Below the pieces are notes generated by a model, which was not told the DNA's origin, did not search any database, and saw only the letters and a program-made list of their open reading frames with translations. A DNA stretch of 64,000 nucleotides from J054 sp963850255 (GTDB lineage: Bacteria; Pseudomonadota; Gammaproteobacteria; Steroidobacterales; GCA-2729495): assembly GCA_963850255.1 (NCBI GenBank), contig CAWKLL010000021.1, forward strand, positions 6,874-70,873, in the 5' to 3' direction. A program made the translations under genes and the position numbers. This document shows positions 41,679 through 51,267 of the stretch, one piece after another. Each line of letters begins with the position of its first letter. Positions within the stretch are counted from its first letter, which is position 1.

Positions 41679-42079
41679 TGTTAAATATTCAAATGATTGT
41701 CCTGGTTTCGCATGTGGTGATTTCGATCTCCATCGTTGCACTGGTGCTGTTCCAGCGCGGCAAGGGCGCCGAAGCAGGTGCGGCCTTTGGTGCCGGTGCC
41801 TCCGGTACGGTTTTCGGCGCCAAGGGCTCGGCGAACTTCCTTTCGCGGACCACGGCCGTGCTCGCAACCTTATTTTTTGTCAGTAGTCTGACGCTTGCCT
41901 ACCTGGGCGGACAGCGGCCGGAGACACGCAGCCTGCTGGAAGAGCTGGCGCCGAGCACAGAGAGCGGTTCGGTACTGGAGCCGCTGCCGGGTTTGCCGGG
42001 TGAGGAACCCGCCGCTGGCGACCTATTACCGCCGCTGCCCGAAACGGGTGAGTCGGTGACGGAAACGCCAGCCGAGTAA
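41678..42079 (+). CDS. secG: Protein-export membrane protein SecG
   Basis: 133 residues. Two membrane helices (MIVLVSHVVISISIVALVLF and AVLATLFFVSSLTLAYLG) flank the cytoplasmic loop QRGKGAEAGAAFGAGASGTVFG that marks SecG, the auxiliary subunit of the SecYEG channel. The long Pro/Glu-rich tail (residues ~85-133) is unstructured and usual in gammaproteobacteria. Confidence 0.94.
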   Translation: MLNIQMIVLVSHVVISISIVALVLFQRGKGAEAGAAFGAGASGTVFGAKGSANFLSRTTAVLATLFFVSSLTLAYLGGQRPETRSLLEELAPSTESGSVLEPLPGLPGEEPAAGDLLPPLPETGESVTETPAE

Positions 42080-42099
42080 GAGCGAACGAGTCAGGCTAA

Positions 42100-42184
42100 G
42101 CCGATGTGGTGGAATTGGTAGACACGCTGTCTTGAGGGGGCAGTGGCGCAAGCCGTGCCGGTTCGAGTCCGGCCATCGGCACCA
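42100..42184 (+). tRNA. leuU: tRNA-Leu (anticodon GAG)
   Basis: 85 bases including encoded CCA. Acceptor GCCGATG pairs with CATCGGC. The anticodon arm is CTGTC-TTGAGGG-GGCAG with GAG. A long variable arm follows, as expected for leucine, and the T-arm is CCGGT-TCGAGTC-CGG. Follows secG by 20 bp, as leuU does in E. coli. Confidence 0.96.
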
Positions 42185-42240
42185 TTAAGTCTGACTAGCT
42201 GGATATTCTAACGCCGTTACTAAACGCGGCGGCGCTTGGG

Positions 42241-42265
42241 TAAAATACAGCCACGTTTTAAGGAG
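42241..42265 (+). promoter_or_regulatory. Candidate nuo promoter -10 and nuoA ribosome-binding site
   Basis: TAAAAT at 42241-42246 is a good -10 without a clear -35. AAGGAG at 42260-42265 is an ideal Shine-Dalgarno 6 bases before the GTG of nuoA and fixes that start. Confidence 0.4.
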
Positions 42266-42271
42266 TGACCG

Positions 42272-42628
42272 GTGCTTGCAGGCTATTTACCAATTCTGGT
42301 GTTTCTCGGCATAGCCACGGGTATTGGTCTGGTGCTTCTGGGCCTGGGTTTTCTGCTGGGTGGTGGCGAGTACAGCGCGGAGAAAGAATCTCCTTACGAA
42401 TGCGGTTTCGAGCCTTTCGAAGACAGTCGCATGAAATTCGACGTGCGTTATTACCTGGTCGCCATTCTGTTTATCATTTTTGATCTTGAGATCGCTTTCC
42501 TGTTTCCGTGGGCAGTATCCCTGGACAGCATCGGAATGTTTGGCCTGGTCGCCATGGCCATCTTCCTGATCGTGCTGGTGGTCGGTTTTGTGTATGAGTG
42601 GAAAAAGGGAGCGCTGGAGTGGGACTAA
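42272..42628 (+). CDS. nuoA: NADH-quinone oxidoreductase subunit A
   Basis: 118 residues with a GTG start. Three membrane helices. The conserved motif YECGFEPFEDSRMKFDVRYYLVAILFIIFDLEIAFLFPW identifies NuoA; the loop Cys and the Asp-Leu-Glu in helix 2 are typical. It lies in the membrane arm at the quinone-site junction with NuoH. First gene of a complete nuoA-N operon. Confidence 0.96.
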   Translation: MLAGYLPILVFLGIATGIGLVLLGLGFLLGGGEYSAEKESPYECGFEPFEDSRMKFDVRYYLVAILFIIFDLEIAFLFPWAVSLDSIGMFGLVAMAIFLIVLVVGFVYEWKKGALEWD

Positions 42629-43152
42629 CCGCTGAATCCACCTTGAGCGCAGAGCGTGCCGGCGCTTTACCCATCGGCAGCGACGATATTCTGCAGGAGC
42701 GGGGCTTTGTCGTCGCCAGCATGGACAAGCTGGTTAACTGGGCAAGAACAGGCTCCATGTGGCCGATGTCCTTCGGTCTTGCCTGCTGTGCTGTTGAAAT
42801 GATGCAGGCAGGTGCGGCGCGCTATGACCTTGACCGCTTTGGGGTGATTTTTCGCCCCAGCCCGCGTCAGTCCGACGTGATGATTGTTGCCGGCACCCTG
42901 ACCAACAAGATGGCGCCGGCCCTGCGTAAAGTTTATGACCAGATGCCGGATCCCAAGTGGGTCATTTCCATGGGCTCCTGTGCCAATGGTGGTGGTTACT
43001 ATCACTATTCCTATGCCGTAGTGCGCGGCTGCGATCGTATCGTGCCGGTTGATGTCTATGTGCCCGGTTGCCCGCCCACCGCGGAGGCCCTGCTGTATGG
43101 AATTATCCAGTTGCAGAACAAGATCCGCCGCACCAACACCATCGCACGGTAA
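42619..43152 (+). CDS. nuoB: NADH-quinone oxidoreductase subunit B
   Basis: 177 residues from the GTG at 42619, which has the AGGGAG site upstream and overlaps the nuoA stop by 10 bp; an in-frame start at 42598 is possible. Ligands of the terminal cluster N2 are present: CCAVEMM, GSCANGG and PGCPPTAE. It passes electrons to quinone at the arm junction. Confidence 0.95.
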   Translation: MGLTAESTLSAERAGALPIGSDDILQERGFVVASMDKLVNWARTGSMWPMSFGLACCAVEMMQAGAARYDLDRFGVIFRPSPRQSDVMIVAGTLTNKMAPALRKVYDQMPDPKWVISMGSCANGGGYYHYSYAVVRGCDRIVPVDVYVPGCPPTAEALLYGIIQLQNKIRRTNTIAR

Positions 43153-43160
43153 GGCGGCAA

Positions 43161-43865
43161 ATGAGCGAACGCCTTAAGGCCCTGGCCGGTCATATTGAAG
43201 CGCATTTCGGCGAGCGGCTGGTACCAGTCGGTTCGATTTGTGGCGAGCTGACGTATGAGGTCGAGCCGGATCAATTACTCGATGTGGCTGCGACGCTGCG
43301 CGATCACGAATCGTTCGGATTCGATACGCTGATTGATGTTTGCGGGGTCGATTACCTGACTTACGGTCAGGCGGAGTGGCAGACCAGTTCGGCGACGGAT
43401 ACCGGCTTCAGCCGGGCCGCCGTGCGTGAAACCATCGTGCCGGATCCCTCGGCGAGTTTTGACCCCAGGCGCTTCGCGGTGGTTTACCACTTGTTGTCGG
43501 TGGCGCATAACTATCGTTTGCGACTGCGCGTTTTTACCGGTGCCGATAACCCGCCGCTGCTGCCATCGGTAATTTCGGTGTGGCGCTCGGCTGACTGGTA
43601 TGAGCGCGAAGCTTTCGATCTGTTCGGGATCCTGTTTGCCGGTCACCCGGATCTGCGCCGGATACTGACGGACTATGGTTTTATCGGTCATCCGTTCCGT
43701 AAGGATTTCCCGCTGATCGGCAACCTGGAAGTTCGCTATGACCCGGAGCAGGGTCGGGTGATCTACCAGCCTGTCAGCATCGAGCCGCGCACCCTGGTGC
43801 CACGCATTATTCGTGACGATAACCGTTACGAAGCTGATTTGAAGGACAGCGGCACCGATGGCTGA
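43161..43865 (+). CDS. nuoC: NADH-quinone oxidoreductase subunit C
   Basis: 234 residues from the ATG at 43161 (MSERLKALAG); earlier in-frame codons are nuoB out of frame. Family motifs: DVCGVDYL, YHLLSVAHNYRLRL, SADWYEREAFDLFGI and HPFRKDFPL. Between CGVDYL and RRFAVVYH is an insertion of ~35 residues (containing WQTSSATDTGFS), comparable with the insert I recall in xanthomonad NuoC. NuoC is separate from NuoD here, unlike the E. coli fusion. Confidence 0.94.
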   Translation: MSERLKALAGHIEAHFGERLVPVGSICGELTYEVEPDQLLDVAATLRDHESFGFDTLIDVCGVDYLTYGQAEWQTSSATDTGFSRAAVRETIVPDPSASFDPRRFAVVYHLLSVAHNYRLRLRVFTGADNPPLLPSVISVWRSADWYEREAFDLFGILFAGHPDLRRILTDYGFIGHPFRKDFPLIGNLEVRYDPEQGRVIYQPVSIEPRTLVPRIIRDDNRYEADLKDSGTDG

Positions 43866-45111
43866 GATTCAGAATTTCACGCTAAATTTCGGGCCGCAGC
43901 ATCCGGCAGCCCATGGCGTGTTGCGCCTGGTGCTGGAGATGGATGGCGAAGTGATCCAGCGCGCCGACCCACATGTCGGTCTGTTGCACAGGGGCACTGA
44001 AAAACTCGCAGAAAGTAAGCCGTTTAATCAGAGCATCGGCTACATGGACCGTCTCGACTATGTGTCCATGATGTGTAACGAGCACGGCTATGTGCTGGCA
44101 ATCGAGAAGCTGCTTGGCGTGAAGCCGCCACTGCGCGCGCAGTATATTCGCGTGTTGTTTGATGAAATTACCCGCGTACTCAATCATTTGATGTGGTTAG
44201 GCGCGCATGGTCTGGATATCGGCGCGATGACCATGTTTCTGTATTGCTTTCGCGAACGCGAAGACCTGATGGACTGCTACGAGGCGGTATCGGGGACGCG
44301 CATGCATGCGACTTATTATCGGCCTGGTGGAGTCTATCGCGATTTACCCGAAAGTATGCCGCAATATGCTGAATCCAACTGGCGCTCTGGCAAGGAGCTA
44401 GCCCGGCAGAATTTAGCACGCGAAGGTTCCCTGCTGGATTTCATCGACGATTTTGCTGATCGCTTTCCGGCTCGCGTCGATGAGTATGAAACATTGCTCA
44501 CCGACAATCGCATCTGGAAGCAACGCACCGTCAATATTGGTGTGGTTTCGCCCGAACGTGCATTGCAATTGGGCTTTACCGGGCCCATGTTGCGCGGCTC
44601 AGGGCATGCCTGGGATCTACGCAAGAAACAGCCTTACGAAGTCTATGCGGATATGGATTTTGATATTCCTGTCGGCGTTAATGGCGATTGTTACGACCGT
44701 TACCTGGTGCGTGTCGAAGAGCTTCGCCAGTCAACTCGTATCATCAAGCAGTGCGTCGCCTGGTTGCGTGATAACCCGGGTCCGGTGATGCCTGACGATG
44801 CAAAGCTGGTACCGCCGCGCCGTGAAGATATGAAAGATGACATGGAGTCCTTGATTCATCATTTCAAATTATTCACGGAAGGCTACTGTGTCCCGGCCGG
44901 CGAGGCCTATGCAGCCGTTGAGCATCCCAAGGGCGAGTTTGGTGTTTACCTGGTTTCAGACGGGGCGAATAAACCCTATCGCCTGAAAGTTCGTGCGCCC
45001 GGCTTTGCGCATATCTCTTCTATGCAGGAGATGGTAGTCGGCCACATGTTGGCCGACGTGGTGGCAGTGATCGGCACCCAGGACATTGTATTCGGAGAAA
45101 TCGATCGATGA
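43858..45111 (+). CDS. nuoD: NADH-quinone oxidoreductase subunit D
   Basis: 417 residues of the 49-kDa quinone-site subunit. Starts AEIQNFTLNFGPQHPAAHGVLRLVLEMDGE, with the conserved HPAAHG loop that binds quinone, then HVGLLHRGTEKLAE and DVVAVIGTQDIVFGEIDR at the C terminus. Overlaps nuoC by 8 bp and nuoE by 4 bp. Confidence 0.96.
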   Translation: MAEIQNFTLNFGPQHPAAHGVLRLVLEMDGEVIQRADPHVGLLHRGTEKLAESKPFNQSIGYMDRLDYVSMMCNEHGYVLAIEKLLGVKPPLRAQYIRVLFDEITRVLNHLMWLGAHGLDIGAMTMFLYCFREREDLMDCYEAVSGTRMHATYYRPGGVYRDLPESMPQYAESNWRSGKELARQNLAREGSLLDFIDDFADRFPARVDEYETLLTDNRIWKQRTVNIGVVSPERALQLGFTGPMLRGSGHAWDLRKKQPYEVYADMDFDIPVGVNGDCYDRYLVRVEELRQSTRIIKQCVAWLRDNPGPVMPDDAKLVPPRREDMKDDMESLIHHFKLFTEGYCVPAGEAYAAVEHPKGEFGVYLVSDGANKPYRLKVRAPGFAHISSMQEMVVGHMLADVVAVIGTQDIVFGEIDR

Positions 45112-45608
45112 GCGAGGTCGCGCAAAGCATGCAGTTGTCTGACCACGTTTGCGAGGTGATTGATGCCTGGCGGGCAAAGTTTCCGGAAGGTCGTCAGCGT
45201 TCTGCGGTTATCGCTGCGTTGCATGCTGTTCAGCATGAGAATCAGGGTTTTCTCACGGAAGAATTGATGACTGCGGTGGCCAGGTATCTTGAACTGCCGG
45301 CCATCCAGGTATTTGAGGTGGCGGCGTTTTACTCGATGTTTGAGACCAAGCCGGTTGGTCGCCACAGCGTCTCCATGTGCACCAATATTTCCTGCATGTT
45401 ACGCGGCAGTGACGAACTGCTGGAACACGTTGAACGAAAGCTGGGCATTAAGGTAGGCGAGAGCACCACGGATGGGCGAATTTTCCTCAAGCCTGAGTGG
45501 GAGTGCCTGGCGGCCTGTGATGGGGGTCCGATGATGATGGTTGATCATCACTATCACGAAAACCTGACGCCGCAGCGCGTAGACGAAATTCTGGACGGGC
45601 TGGAGTAA
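45108..45608 (+). CDS. nuoE: NADH-quinone oxidoreductase subunit E
   Basis: 166 residues, thioredoxin-like with one [2Fe-2S] cluster (N1a): Cys in MCTNISCM and in CLAACDGGPMMMVD. It sits in the NADH-oxidising module with NuoF and NuoG. The helical N-terminal part EVAAFYSMFETKPVG is typical. Confidence 0.95.
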   Translation: MSEVAQSMQLSDHVCEVIDAWRAKFPEGRQRSAVIAALHAVQHENQGFLTEELMTAVARYLELPAIQVFEVAAFYSMFETKPVGRHSVSMCTNISCMLRGSDELLEHVERKLGIKVGESTTDGRIFLKPEWECLAACDGGPMMMVDHHYHENLTPQRVDEILDGLE

Positions 45609-45612
45609 GCGC

Positions 45613-46911
45613 ATGACTGAGCACAATCTCGTCTGCTTCCAGACTTTGGGCAAGGATGAGCCCTGGAGCCTGAAGACTTATCGCGAGACTGGCGGTTACC
45701 AGTCCTGGGAAAAAATATTACGCGGCGAACTGTCGCCGTCAGAAGTGATAGACATCGTCAAGGCCTCGGGATTGCGTGGGCGCGGCGGCGCCGGCTTTCC
45801 TACCGGACTGAAATGGAGCTTCATGCCGCGCGATGCCGAGGTGCAGAAGTATGTGGTCTGCAACTCGGACGAGAGTGAGCCTGGCACCTGCCATGACCGC
45901 GATATTTTGCGCTACAACCCGCATGCGGTGATCGAGGGTATGGCCATTGCCGGTTTCGCCATGGGCGCGACAGTGGGCTACAACTACATTCGTGGCGAGT
46001 TCATGGAAGAGCCGGTACCGCGCTTCGACGCCGCCTTGCAGGAAGCCTACGAGGCAGGCCTGCTGGGCCGGGATCTCCAGGGCTCGGGCATCGACTACGA
46101 CTTGTATAGCTTTATGGGCGCCGGCGCTTACATCTGTGGTGAGGAGACCGGTCTGCTGGAGTCGCTGGAAGGCAAGCCTGGCCGGCCGCGCTTCAAGCCG
46201 CCGTTTCCGGCGGGCTTTGGTCTGTACGGTAAGCCGACGACCATCAATAACACGCAAAGTTTTGCCTCGGTGCCGACGATCCTGCGTAAAGGCGCCGACT
46301 GGTTTTCCGCGCTCGGCCCGGAAAACTCCGGCGGCACGCTGATTTTCTCGGTTTCCGGCCATGTGAATAAACCAGGCAACTACGAACTGCCGCTGGGTAT
46401 CCCCTTCAGCGAGGTGATGGAGATTGCCGGCGGTGTCTGGAAGGGTCGCAAACTGAAAGCCGTGATCCCGGGTGGCTGTTCGGTGCCGGTGATGCCGGCG
46501 GCGGCAATCCAGGACCTGACCATGGACTACGACTCCTTGCGCGATGCCGGCTCAGCGCTTGGCACCGGCGCGATGATCGTGATGGACGAGACCACCTGCA
46601 TGGTCAGCGCGCTGCGCCGTATTTCGCGCTTCTATTACCAGGAGTCTTGCGGTCAGTGCACGCCTTGCCGCGAAGGCACCGGCTGGTTGTATCGCATGCT
46701 GGTTCGCTTTGGCGAGGGCAAGGGCACGCTTGCAGATCTGGATTTGCTGTTGGATGTGGCTGGCAAGATTGAGGGTCATACCATTTGCGCCTTTGGCGAC
46801 GCTGCCGCCTGGCCGGTGCAGAGTTTTCTCAAGCACTTCCGGCACGAATTCGAATACATGATTGAGCACGGTGGGCGCTCCATCGTTGACGATCAATCCG
46901 AGGCCGCCTGA
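45613..46911 (+). CDS. nuoF: NADH-quinone oxidoreductase subunit F
   Basis: 432 residues. Binds NADH and FMN: GLRGRGGAGFPTGLKWSFMP, then NSDESEPGTCHDRDIL and GAGAYICGEETGLLESLEG. The [4Fe-4S] cluster N3 uses SCGQCTPCREGTGW with a later Cys in HTICAFGDA. It is the electron entry site of complex I. Confidence 0.97.
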   Translation: MTEHNLVCFQTLGKDEPWSLKTYRETGGYQSWEKILRGELSPSEVIDIVKASGLRGRGGAGFPTGLKWSFMPRDAEVQKYVVCNSDESEPGTCHDRDILRYNPHAVIEGMAIAGFAMGATVGYNYIRGEFMEEPVPRFDAALQEAYEAGLLGRDLQGSGIDYDLYSFMGAGAYICGEETGLLESLEGKPGRPRFKPPFPAGFGLYGKPTTINNTQSFASVPTILRKGADWFSALGPENSGGTLIFSVSGHVNKPGNYELPLGIPFSEVMEIAGGVWKGRKLKAVIPGGCSVPVMPAAAIQDLTMDYDSLRDAGSALGTGAMIVMDETTCMVSALRRISRFYYQESCGQCTPCREGTGWLYRMLVRFGEGKGTLADLDLLLDVAGKIEGHTICAFGDAAAWPVQSFLKHFRHEFEYMIEHGGRSIVDDQSEAA

Positions 46912-46914
46912 GCT

Positions 46915-49017
46915 ATGAGCAAGGACACCATCAATATCGAGGTCAATGGCCAGGAACTGGAAGCCAGTCCGGGCCAGATGCTCATCGAGGTGACGGACGC
47001 AGCTGGAATTTACATTCCGCGATTCTGTTATCACGAGAAGCTTTCCATTGCGGCCAACTGTCGCATGTGCCTGGTGGAAGTGGAAAAAGCGCCCAAGCCA
47101 CTGCCGGCCTGCGCGACCCCGGTTGCGCCGGGTATGAAGGTGATGACGCGATCTCCGCTGGCCATTTCAGCACAGAAAGCGACGATGGAATTCCTGCTGA
47201 TTAATCATCCGCTCGATTGTCCCATTTGCGATCAGGGCGGCGAATGCGAATTGCAGGACCTGGCCATGGGTTATGGCCGCGATATCTCGCGCTATAACGA
47301 GCGCAAGCGAGTGGTCAAAGACAAGGATATCGGACCGCTGGTATCTACAGATATGACTCGCTGCATCCATTGCACTCGCTGCGTGCGCTTTGGGCAGGAA
47401 ATTGCGGGTATTCAGGAGCTGGGTACCCTGGGTCGCGGCGAGCGCACTGAGATCGGCACTTTTATTGAAAAGAGCATTGATCACGAGCTGTCCGGAAATA
47501 TTATTGATTTGTGCCCGGTGGGCGCACTGAATAACAAGCCTTATCGTTTTTCAGCACGTGCCTGGGAAATGGTCCAGCGTGACACCATTGCGCCGCATGA
47601 TTGCCTCGGCGCCAACCTGCACGCGCATGTGCTGGAAGGTCGCGTCAAGCGGGTGGTGCCGAAGGTCAATGAAGCGATCAACGAAACCTGGGCCAGTGAC
47701 CGGGATCGGTTTAGCTACGAAGGTATCTATTCCGAGGATCGTTTAACCCGTCCGATGCTTCGTCGCGACGGCGAATTGCAGCCTTGCAGTTGGGACGATG
47801 CTTTGCAGGCTGCCGCCGCGGCCTTGCAACAAGCCGGTGCGGATAGTGGTGCACTTGTATCGCCTAGCGCCACGGTGGAAGAGGGCTACTTGCTGCAGCG
47901 TATTCTGCGCCACCTGGGCTCGCATAATATTGATCATCGGTTGCGCCGACAGGACTTTCGCGCCCAGGAAAATGATCCGGCGTTCCCCTGGCTGGGCATG
48001 GAGATTGCCGAGCTTGAGCAACAGCAGGCGATCCTGGTCGTCGGCAGTAACCTGCGAGCCGAAGTACCGTTACTCGCCCACCGCGTTCGCAAGGCGGCTT
48101 TGGCCGGCGCCAAAGTCAGTTTTATTAACCCGCAAGCCTACGAATACCTGTTTCCGGTGGCCGACAACGGTGCACACGAAGACCTGGTGGCGAGTCTCGG
48201 CCAGCTGAACGGGGCAGGCAATGATGCGCCGATTGTCCAGGCGCTCAGCGACGCTGACCAGGCCTTGATTTTGCTCGGTACTCTCGCGGGTCGTGATCCG
48301 CGTTTTGCTGAACTCCGCCAGCAGGCGCAACAACTAGCCAGCGCTACGGGCGCAAAACTAGGCTTTCTCTCCGAAGGTGCGAACAGCGCCGGGCTGAGTC
48401 AGGCCGGTGTCCTGCCGCATCGCTTGCCGGGTGGCGTAGCCATATCTCACGCCGGAAAAACTGCCGCCGAGATGCTGGCTGAGCCGCCGGGCTGTCTGCT
48501 CTTAATGGGCATTGAGGCGACTCTCGACTGCGCTGATGCAGCTGCCGCCGAACAGATGCTGGCCGCTTCTGGCCAGGTCATTGCGCTAAGCAGTTTTCTC
48601 AGTCCGGAGCTTGAGGCTAACGCCGATATCGTCCTGCCGATGGGTACTTTCGCGGAAACGGCCGGCAGCTATGTCAATGTCGCTGGCCACTGGCAGAGTT
48701 TTACCGGCGTTGCCAATGCCGTCGGTGACAGCCGTCCCGGCTGGAAGTTATTACGGGTGCTGGGCAATCTGCTCGACCTGCCCGATTGTGACTATCAGGC
48801 CGCCGATGCCGTTACGGCAGAAATTCGCGATCTCGCCGCCAGCATGAGCGCTGATGACTCAGTGGCGCTGGCAACCCTATCGCCGGCCGCTGGCGGTGCG
48901 GCGTCAGAGCTTGGTATCTACCAGGTCGATGCGCTGGTGCGTCGGGCAGCTTCGCTACAGCTGACGCTCGCCGGGTCGTCAGCAGCGCCTACAGACCGCT
49001 CAAGGCAGGTCGCCTGA
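46915..49017 (+). CDS. nuoG: NADH-quinone oxidoreductase subunit G
   Basis: 700 residues. The N-terminal ferredoxin region holds the cluster ligands: FCYHEKLSIAANCRMC for [2Fe-2S], a His/Cys block around CPICDQGGECELQD, and CIHCTRCVRF for [4Fe-4S]. A molybdopterin-oxidoreductase-like C-terminal domain without cofactor follows. The C-terminal part is weakly conserved and Ala-rich, as usual. Confidence 0.95.
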   Translation: MSKDTINIEVNGQELEASPGQMLIEVTDAAGIYIPRFCYHEKLSIAANCRMCLVEVEKAPKPLPACATPVAPGMKVMTRSPLAISAQKATMEFLLINHPLDCPICDQGGECELQDLAMGYGRDISRYNERKRVVKDKDIGPLVSTDMTRCIHCTRCVRFGQEIAGIQELGTLGRGERTEIGTFIEKSIDHELSGNIIDLCPVGALNNKPYRFSARAWEMVQRDTIAPHDCLGANLHAHVLEGRVKRVVPKVNEAINETWASDRDRFSYEGIYSEDRLTRPMLRRDGELQPCSWDDALQAAAAALQQAGADSGALVSPSATVEEGYLLQRILRHLGSHNIDHRLRRQDFRAQENDPAFPWLGMEIAELEQQQAILVVGSNLRAEVPLLAHRVRKAALAGAKVSFINPQAYEYLFPVADNGAHEDLVASLGQLNGAGNDAPIVQALSDADQALILLGTLAGRDPRFAELRQQAQQLASATGAKLGFLSEGANSAGLSQAGVLPHRLPGGVAISHAGKTAAEMLAEPPGCLLLMGIEATLDCADAAAAEQMLAASGQVIALSSFLSPELEANADIVLPMGTFAETAGSYVNVAGHWQSFTGVANAVGDSRPGWKLLRVLGNLLDLPDCDYQAADAVTAEIRDLAASMSADDSVALATLSPAAGGAASELGIYQVDALVRRAASLQLTLAGSSAAPTDRSRQVA

Positions 49018-49038
49018 TGTCTGCGGAGTTGCAATCCT

Positions 49039-50121
49039 GTGTCTAGTCTGACCGACAGCATGCTCGGCTTTTGGGCCGCGTTGCCGCTGCTGCTGCAGCA
49101 GGTGTTGATCAGCGTCGTACAAATATTGCCGCTGGTTGTCGTGGTAATTATTTGCGTGGCCTTTTTGACCCTGGCCGAACGCAAAGTGATCGGCTATATG
49201 CAGAACCGGATCGGTCCGAATCGCGTTGGCCCAAAAGGTCTGTTGCAGCCATTTGCGGACGTGATCAAGCTGCTGATCAAGGAAGTCATTCTGCCGGCCA
49301 GCGCCAATCGTTTCCTGTTTCTGATCGCGCCGCTGTTATCGCTGATTCCGGCCCTGGCGACCTGGGCGGTTATTCCGCTGTTTCCCGGTTTCGCCATTGC
49401 AGATATTGATGCCGGATTGCTCTATGTGCTGGCCTTGACCTCGCTGGGTGTCTACGGCGTGATTATTGCCGGCTGGGCCACCAACTCTAAATACGCCTTG
49501 CTGGGCGCGATGCGCTCAGCCGCGCAGATCGTCGCCTACGAGATAGCCATGGGCTTTGCCCTGGTCGGCGTATTGATGGCCAGTGGCAGCCTTAATCTGG
49601 GCAAGATTATCGAAGCCCAGGCTGGCGGCGTGTCAAACTGGTTCTGGCTGCCGCTGTTTCCTCTTTTCCTGGTTTACTTTATTTCCGGTGTGGCAGAAAC
49701 CAATCGGGCACCCTTCGATGTGGCCGAGGGTGAGTCTGAAATTGTCGCCGGCTTCCACGTTGAATATTCCGGTGTAGCCTTCGCGATTTTCTTCCTGGCC
49801 GAATACGCCAACATGATCTTGATCGCGGCACTTACTGCCGTGTTGTTTGTGGGTGGCTGGGAATCATTCTTCTCCGGAAGCTGGTTTGCGTTTCTCGACG
49901 GTAGTCCGTTCGAGTTTTTACGTGCACCTGGCCTGCACTGGTTGTCTTTCAAGATCGGATTTTTCCTGTTTTGCTTTTTATGGTTTCGGGCCACCTTCCC
50001 GCGCTATCGCTATGACCAGATTATGCGTTTGGGCTGGAAGATCTTTATTCCCATCACGGTGCTGTGGATTTTTGTAGAGGGGGCCATGGTGATTCTTAAA
50101 GTCGGGCCCTGGAGCAGCTGA
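49039..50121 (+). CDS. nuoH: NADH-quinone oxidoreductase subunit H
   Basis: 360 residues with a GTG start. Eight or nine membrane helices. Signatures: LAERKVIGYMQNRIGPNRVGPKG near residue 50 and the loop ETNRAPFDVAEGESEIVAGFHVEYSG, which forms part of the quinone chamber. Couples quinone reduction to the proton channels. Confidence 0.96.
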   Translation: MSSLTDSMLGFWAALPLLLQQVLISVVQILPLVVVVIICVAFLTLAERKVIGYMQNRIGPNRVGPKGLLQPFADVIKLLIKEVILPASANRFLFLIAPLLSLIPALATWAVIPLFPGFAIADIDAGLLYVLALTSLGVYGVIIAGWATNSKYALLGAMRSAAQIVAYEIAMGFALVGVLMASGSLNLGKIIEAQAGGVSNWFWLPLFPLFLVYFISGVAETNRAPFDVAEGESEIVAGFHVEYSGVAFAIFFLAEYANMILIAALTAVLFVGGWESFFSGSWFAFLDGSPFEFLRAPGLHWLSFKIGFFLFCFLWFRATFPRYRYDQIMRLGWKIFIPITVLWIFVEGAMVILKVGPWSS

Positions 50122-50122
50122 A

Positions 50123-50611
50123 ATGTCGACGCTTACCAATATCGTCAAGACCTTCACCCTTTGGGAGTTGCTGCGTGGTTTGAACTTGACCTTACGAAAT
50201 CTATTCGTCAGGAAAGTCACCGTTCGCTACCCCGAAGAGAAGACACCGCAGTCGCCGCGCTTTCGCGGGCTGCATGCGCTACGCCGTTATCAAAACGGCG
50301 AAGAGCGCTGCATTGCCTGCAAACTCTGCCAGGCAGTATGCCCGGCTGCGGCCATTACCATTGAATCGGAAGTCGCGCCGGACGGTACTCGTCGCACCTC
50401 CCGCTATGACATTGATTTGTTCAAATGCATTTATTGCGGCTTCTGTGAGGAAGCTTGTCCGGTCGATGCCATCGTTGAGACTCGCGTATTCGAGTACCAC
50501 ATGGAACGGCGCGGCGAAAACATCATGACTAAAGATAAATTGCTGGCCATCGGTGATAAATACGAAGCCAGTATCGCGGCGGATCGCGCGGAAGACGCGC
50601 CCTACCGTTGA
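50123..50611 (+). CDS. nuoI: NADH-quinone oxidoreductase subunit I
   Basis: 162 residues with two [4Fe-4S] motifs, CIACKLCQAVCP and CIYCGFCEEACP, binding clusters N6a and N6b. An N-terminal amphipathic stretch (TLWELLRGLNLTLRNLF) lies on the membrane. It bridges the peripheral arm to NuoB. Confidence 0.97.
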   Translation: MSTLTNIVKTFTLWELLRGLNLTLRNLFVRKVTVRYPEEKTPQSPRFRGLHALRRYQNGEERCIACKLCQAVCPAAAITIESEVAPDGTRRTSRYDIDLFKCIYCGFCEEACPVDAIVETRVFEYHMERRGENIMTKDKLLAIGDKYEASIAADRAEDAPYR

Positions 50612-50616
50612 GTGAG

Positions 50617-50637
50617 GCGCCGGGCCTGGCCCGGTGC
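50617..50637 (+). other. Hairpin in the nuoI-nuoJ spacer
   Basis: GCGCCGGG pairs with CCCGGTGC (8 bp, one G-T, 5-base loop) in the only spacer above 50 bp within the operon. It may act as an RNA processing or stability element separating peripheral-arm from membrane-arm messages. Confidence 0.4.
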
Positions 50638-50664
50638 AGGGGATAACAGGGAATACAGCCTGCC

Positions 50665-51267
50665 ATGCCGGGACTGATCTTTTTCTACGTACTTGCCGGG
50701 ATACTTCTGGGTGCTGCTGCCGGCGTGATTACCTCACGCAATCCGGTGCACTCAGTCTTGTACCTGGTGCTGTCGTTTGCCACCAGTGCAGTGCTCTGGC
50801 TGCTACTGGAAGCCGAGTTTCTGGCCGTAGTGCTGGTGCTGGTTTACGTCGGCGCGGTGATGGTGCTGTTTTTATTCGTGGTCATGATGCTGGATGTGAA
50901 TCTGGTCACGAGTCGCGAGGGCTTTACCCGTTATGCGCCGCTAGGCGCGCTGGTGGCCTTTTTGCTGGCCGGTGAACTCATCGCGCTGGTCTGGCTGCGG
51001 AGTAGCGGGCTGCCGATGCTGAGCAATCAGCCGCCACGCGCGGCCGACTACAGCAATACCAAGGAGCTCGGTTCGGTTCTGTATACCGAGCATGTTTATG
51101 CCTTTGAGTTGGCCGCATTTATTCTGCTGCTGGCCATCGTCGCGGCCATTGTCCTGACGATGCGTCGCCGACCCGGACTCAAAGTCCAGGACATAGGCAA
51201 GCAGGTAGCCGTGCGCCGCGAGGACCGGGTGCGCCTGGTCAGCATGGATGCGGAGACAGACAAGTGA
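50665..51267 (+). CDS. nuoJ: NADH-quinone oxidoreductase subunit J
   Basis: 200 residues, five membrane helices. The family motif in helix 3 is LVLVYVGAVMVLFLFVVMML, containing the pi-bulge region. The basic cytoplasmic C-terminal tail is longer than the membrane part requires. Overlaps nuoK by 4 bp. Confidence 0.95.
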   Translation: MPGLIFFYVLAGILLGAAAGVITSRNPVHSVLYLVLSFATSAVLWLLLEAEFLAVVLVLVYVGAVMVLFLFVVMMLDVNLVTSREGFTRYAPLGALVAFLLAGELIALVWLRSSGLPMLSNQPPRAADYSNTKELGSVLYTEHVYAFELAAFILLLAIVAAIVLTMRRRPGLKVQDIGKQVAVRREDRVRLVSMDAETDK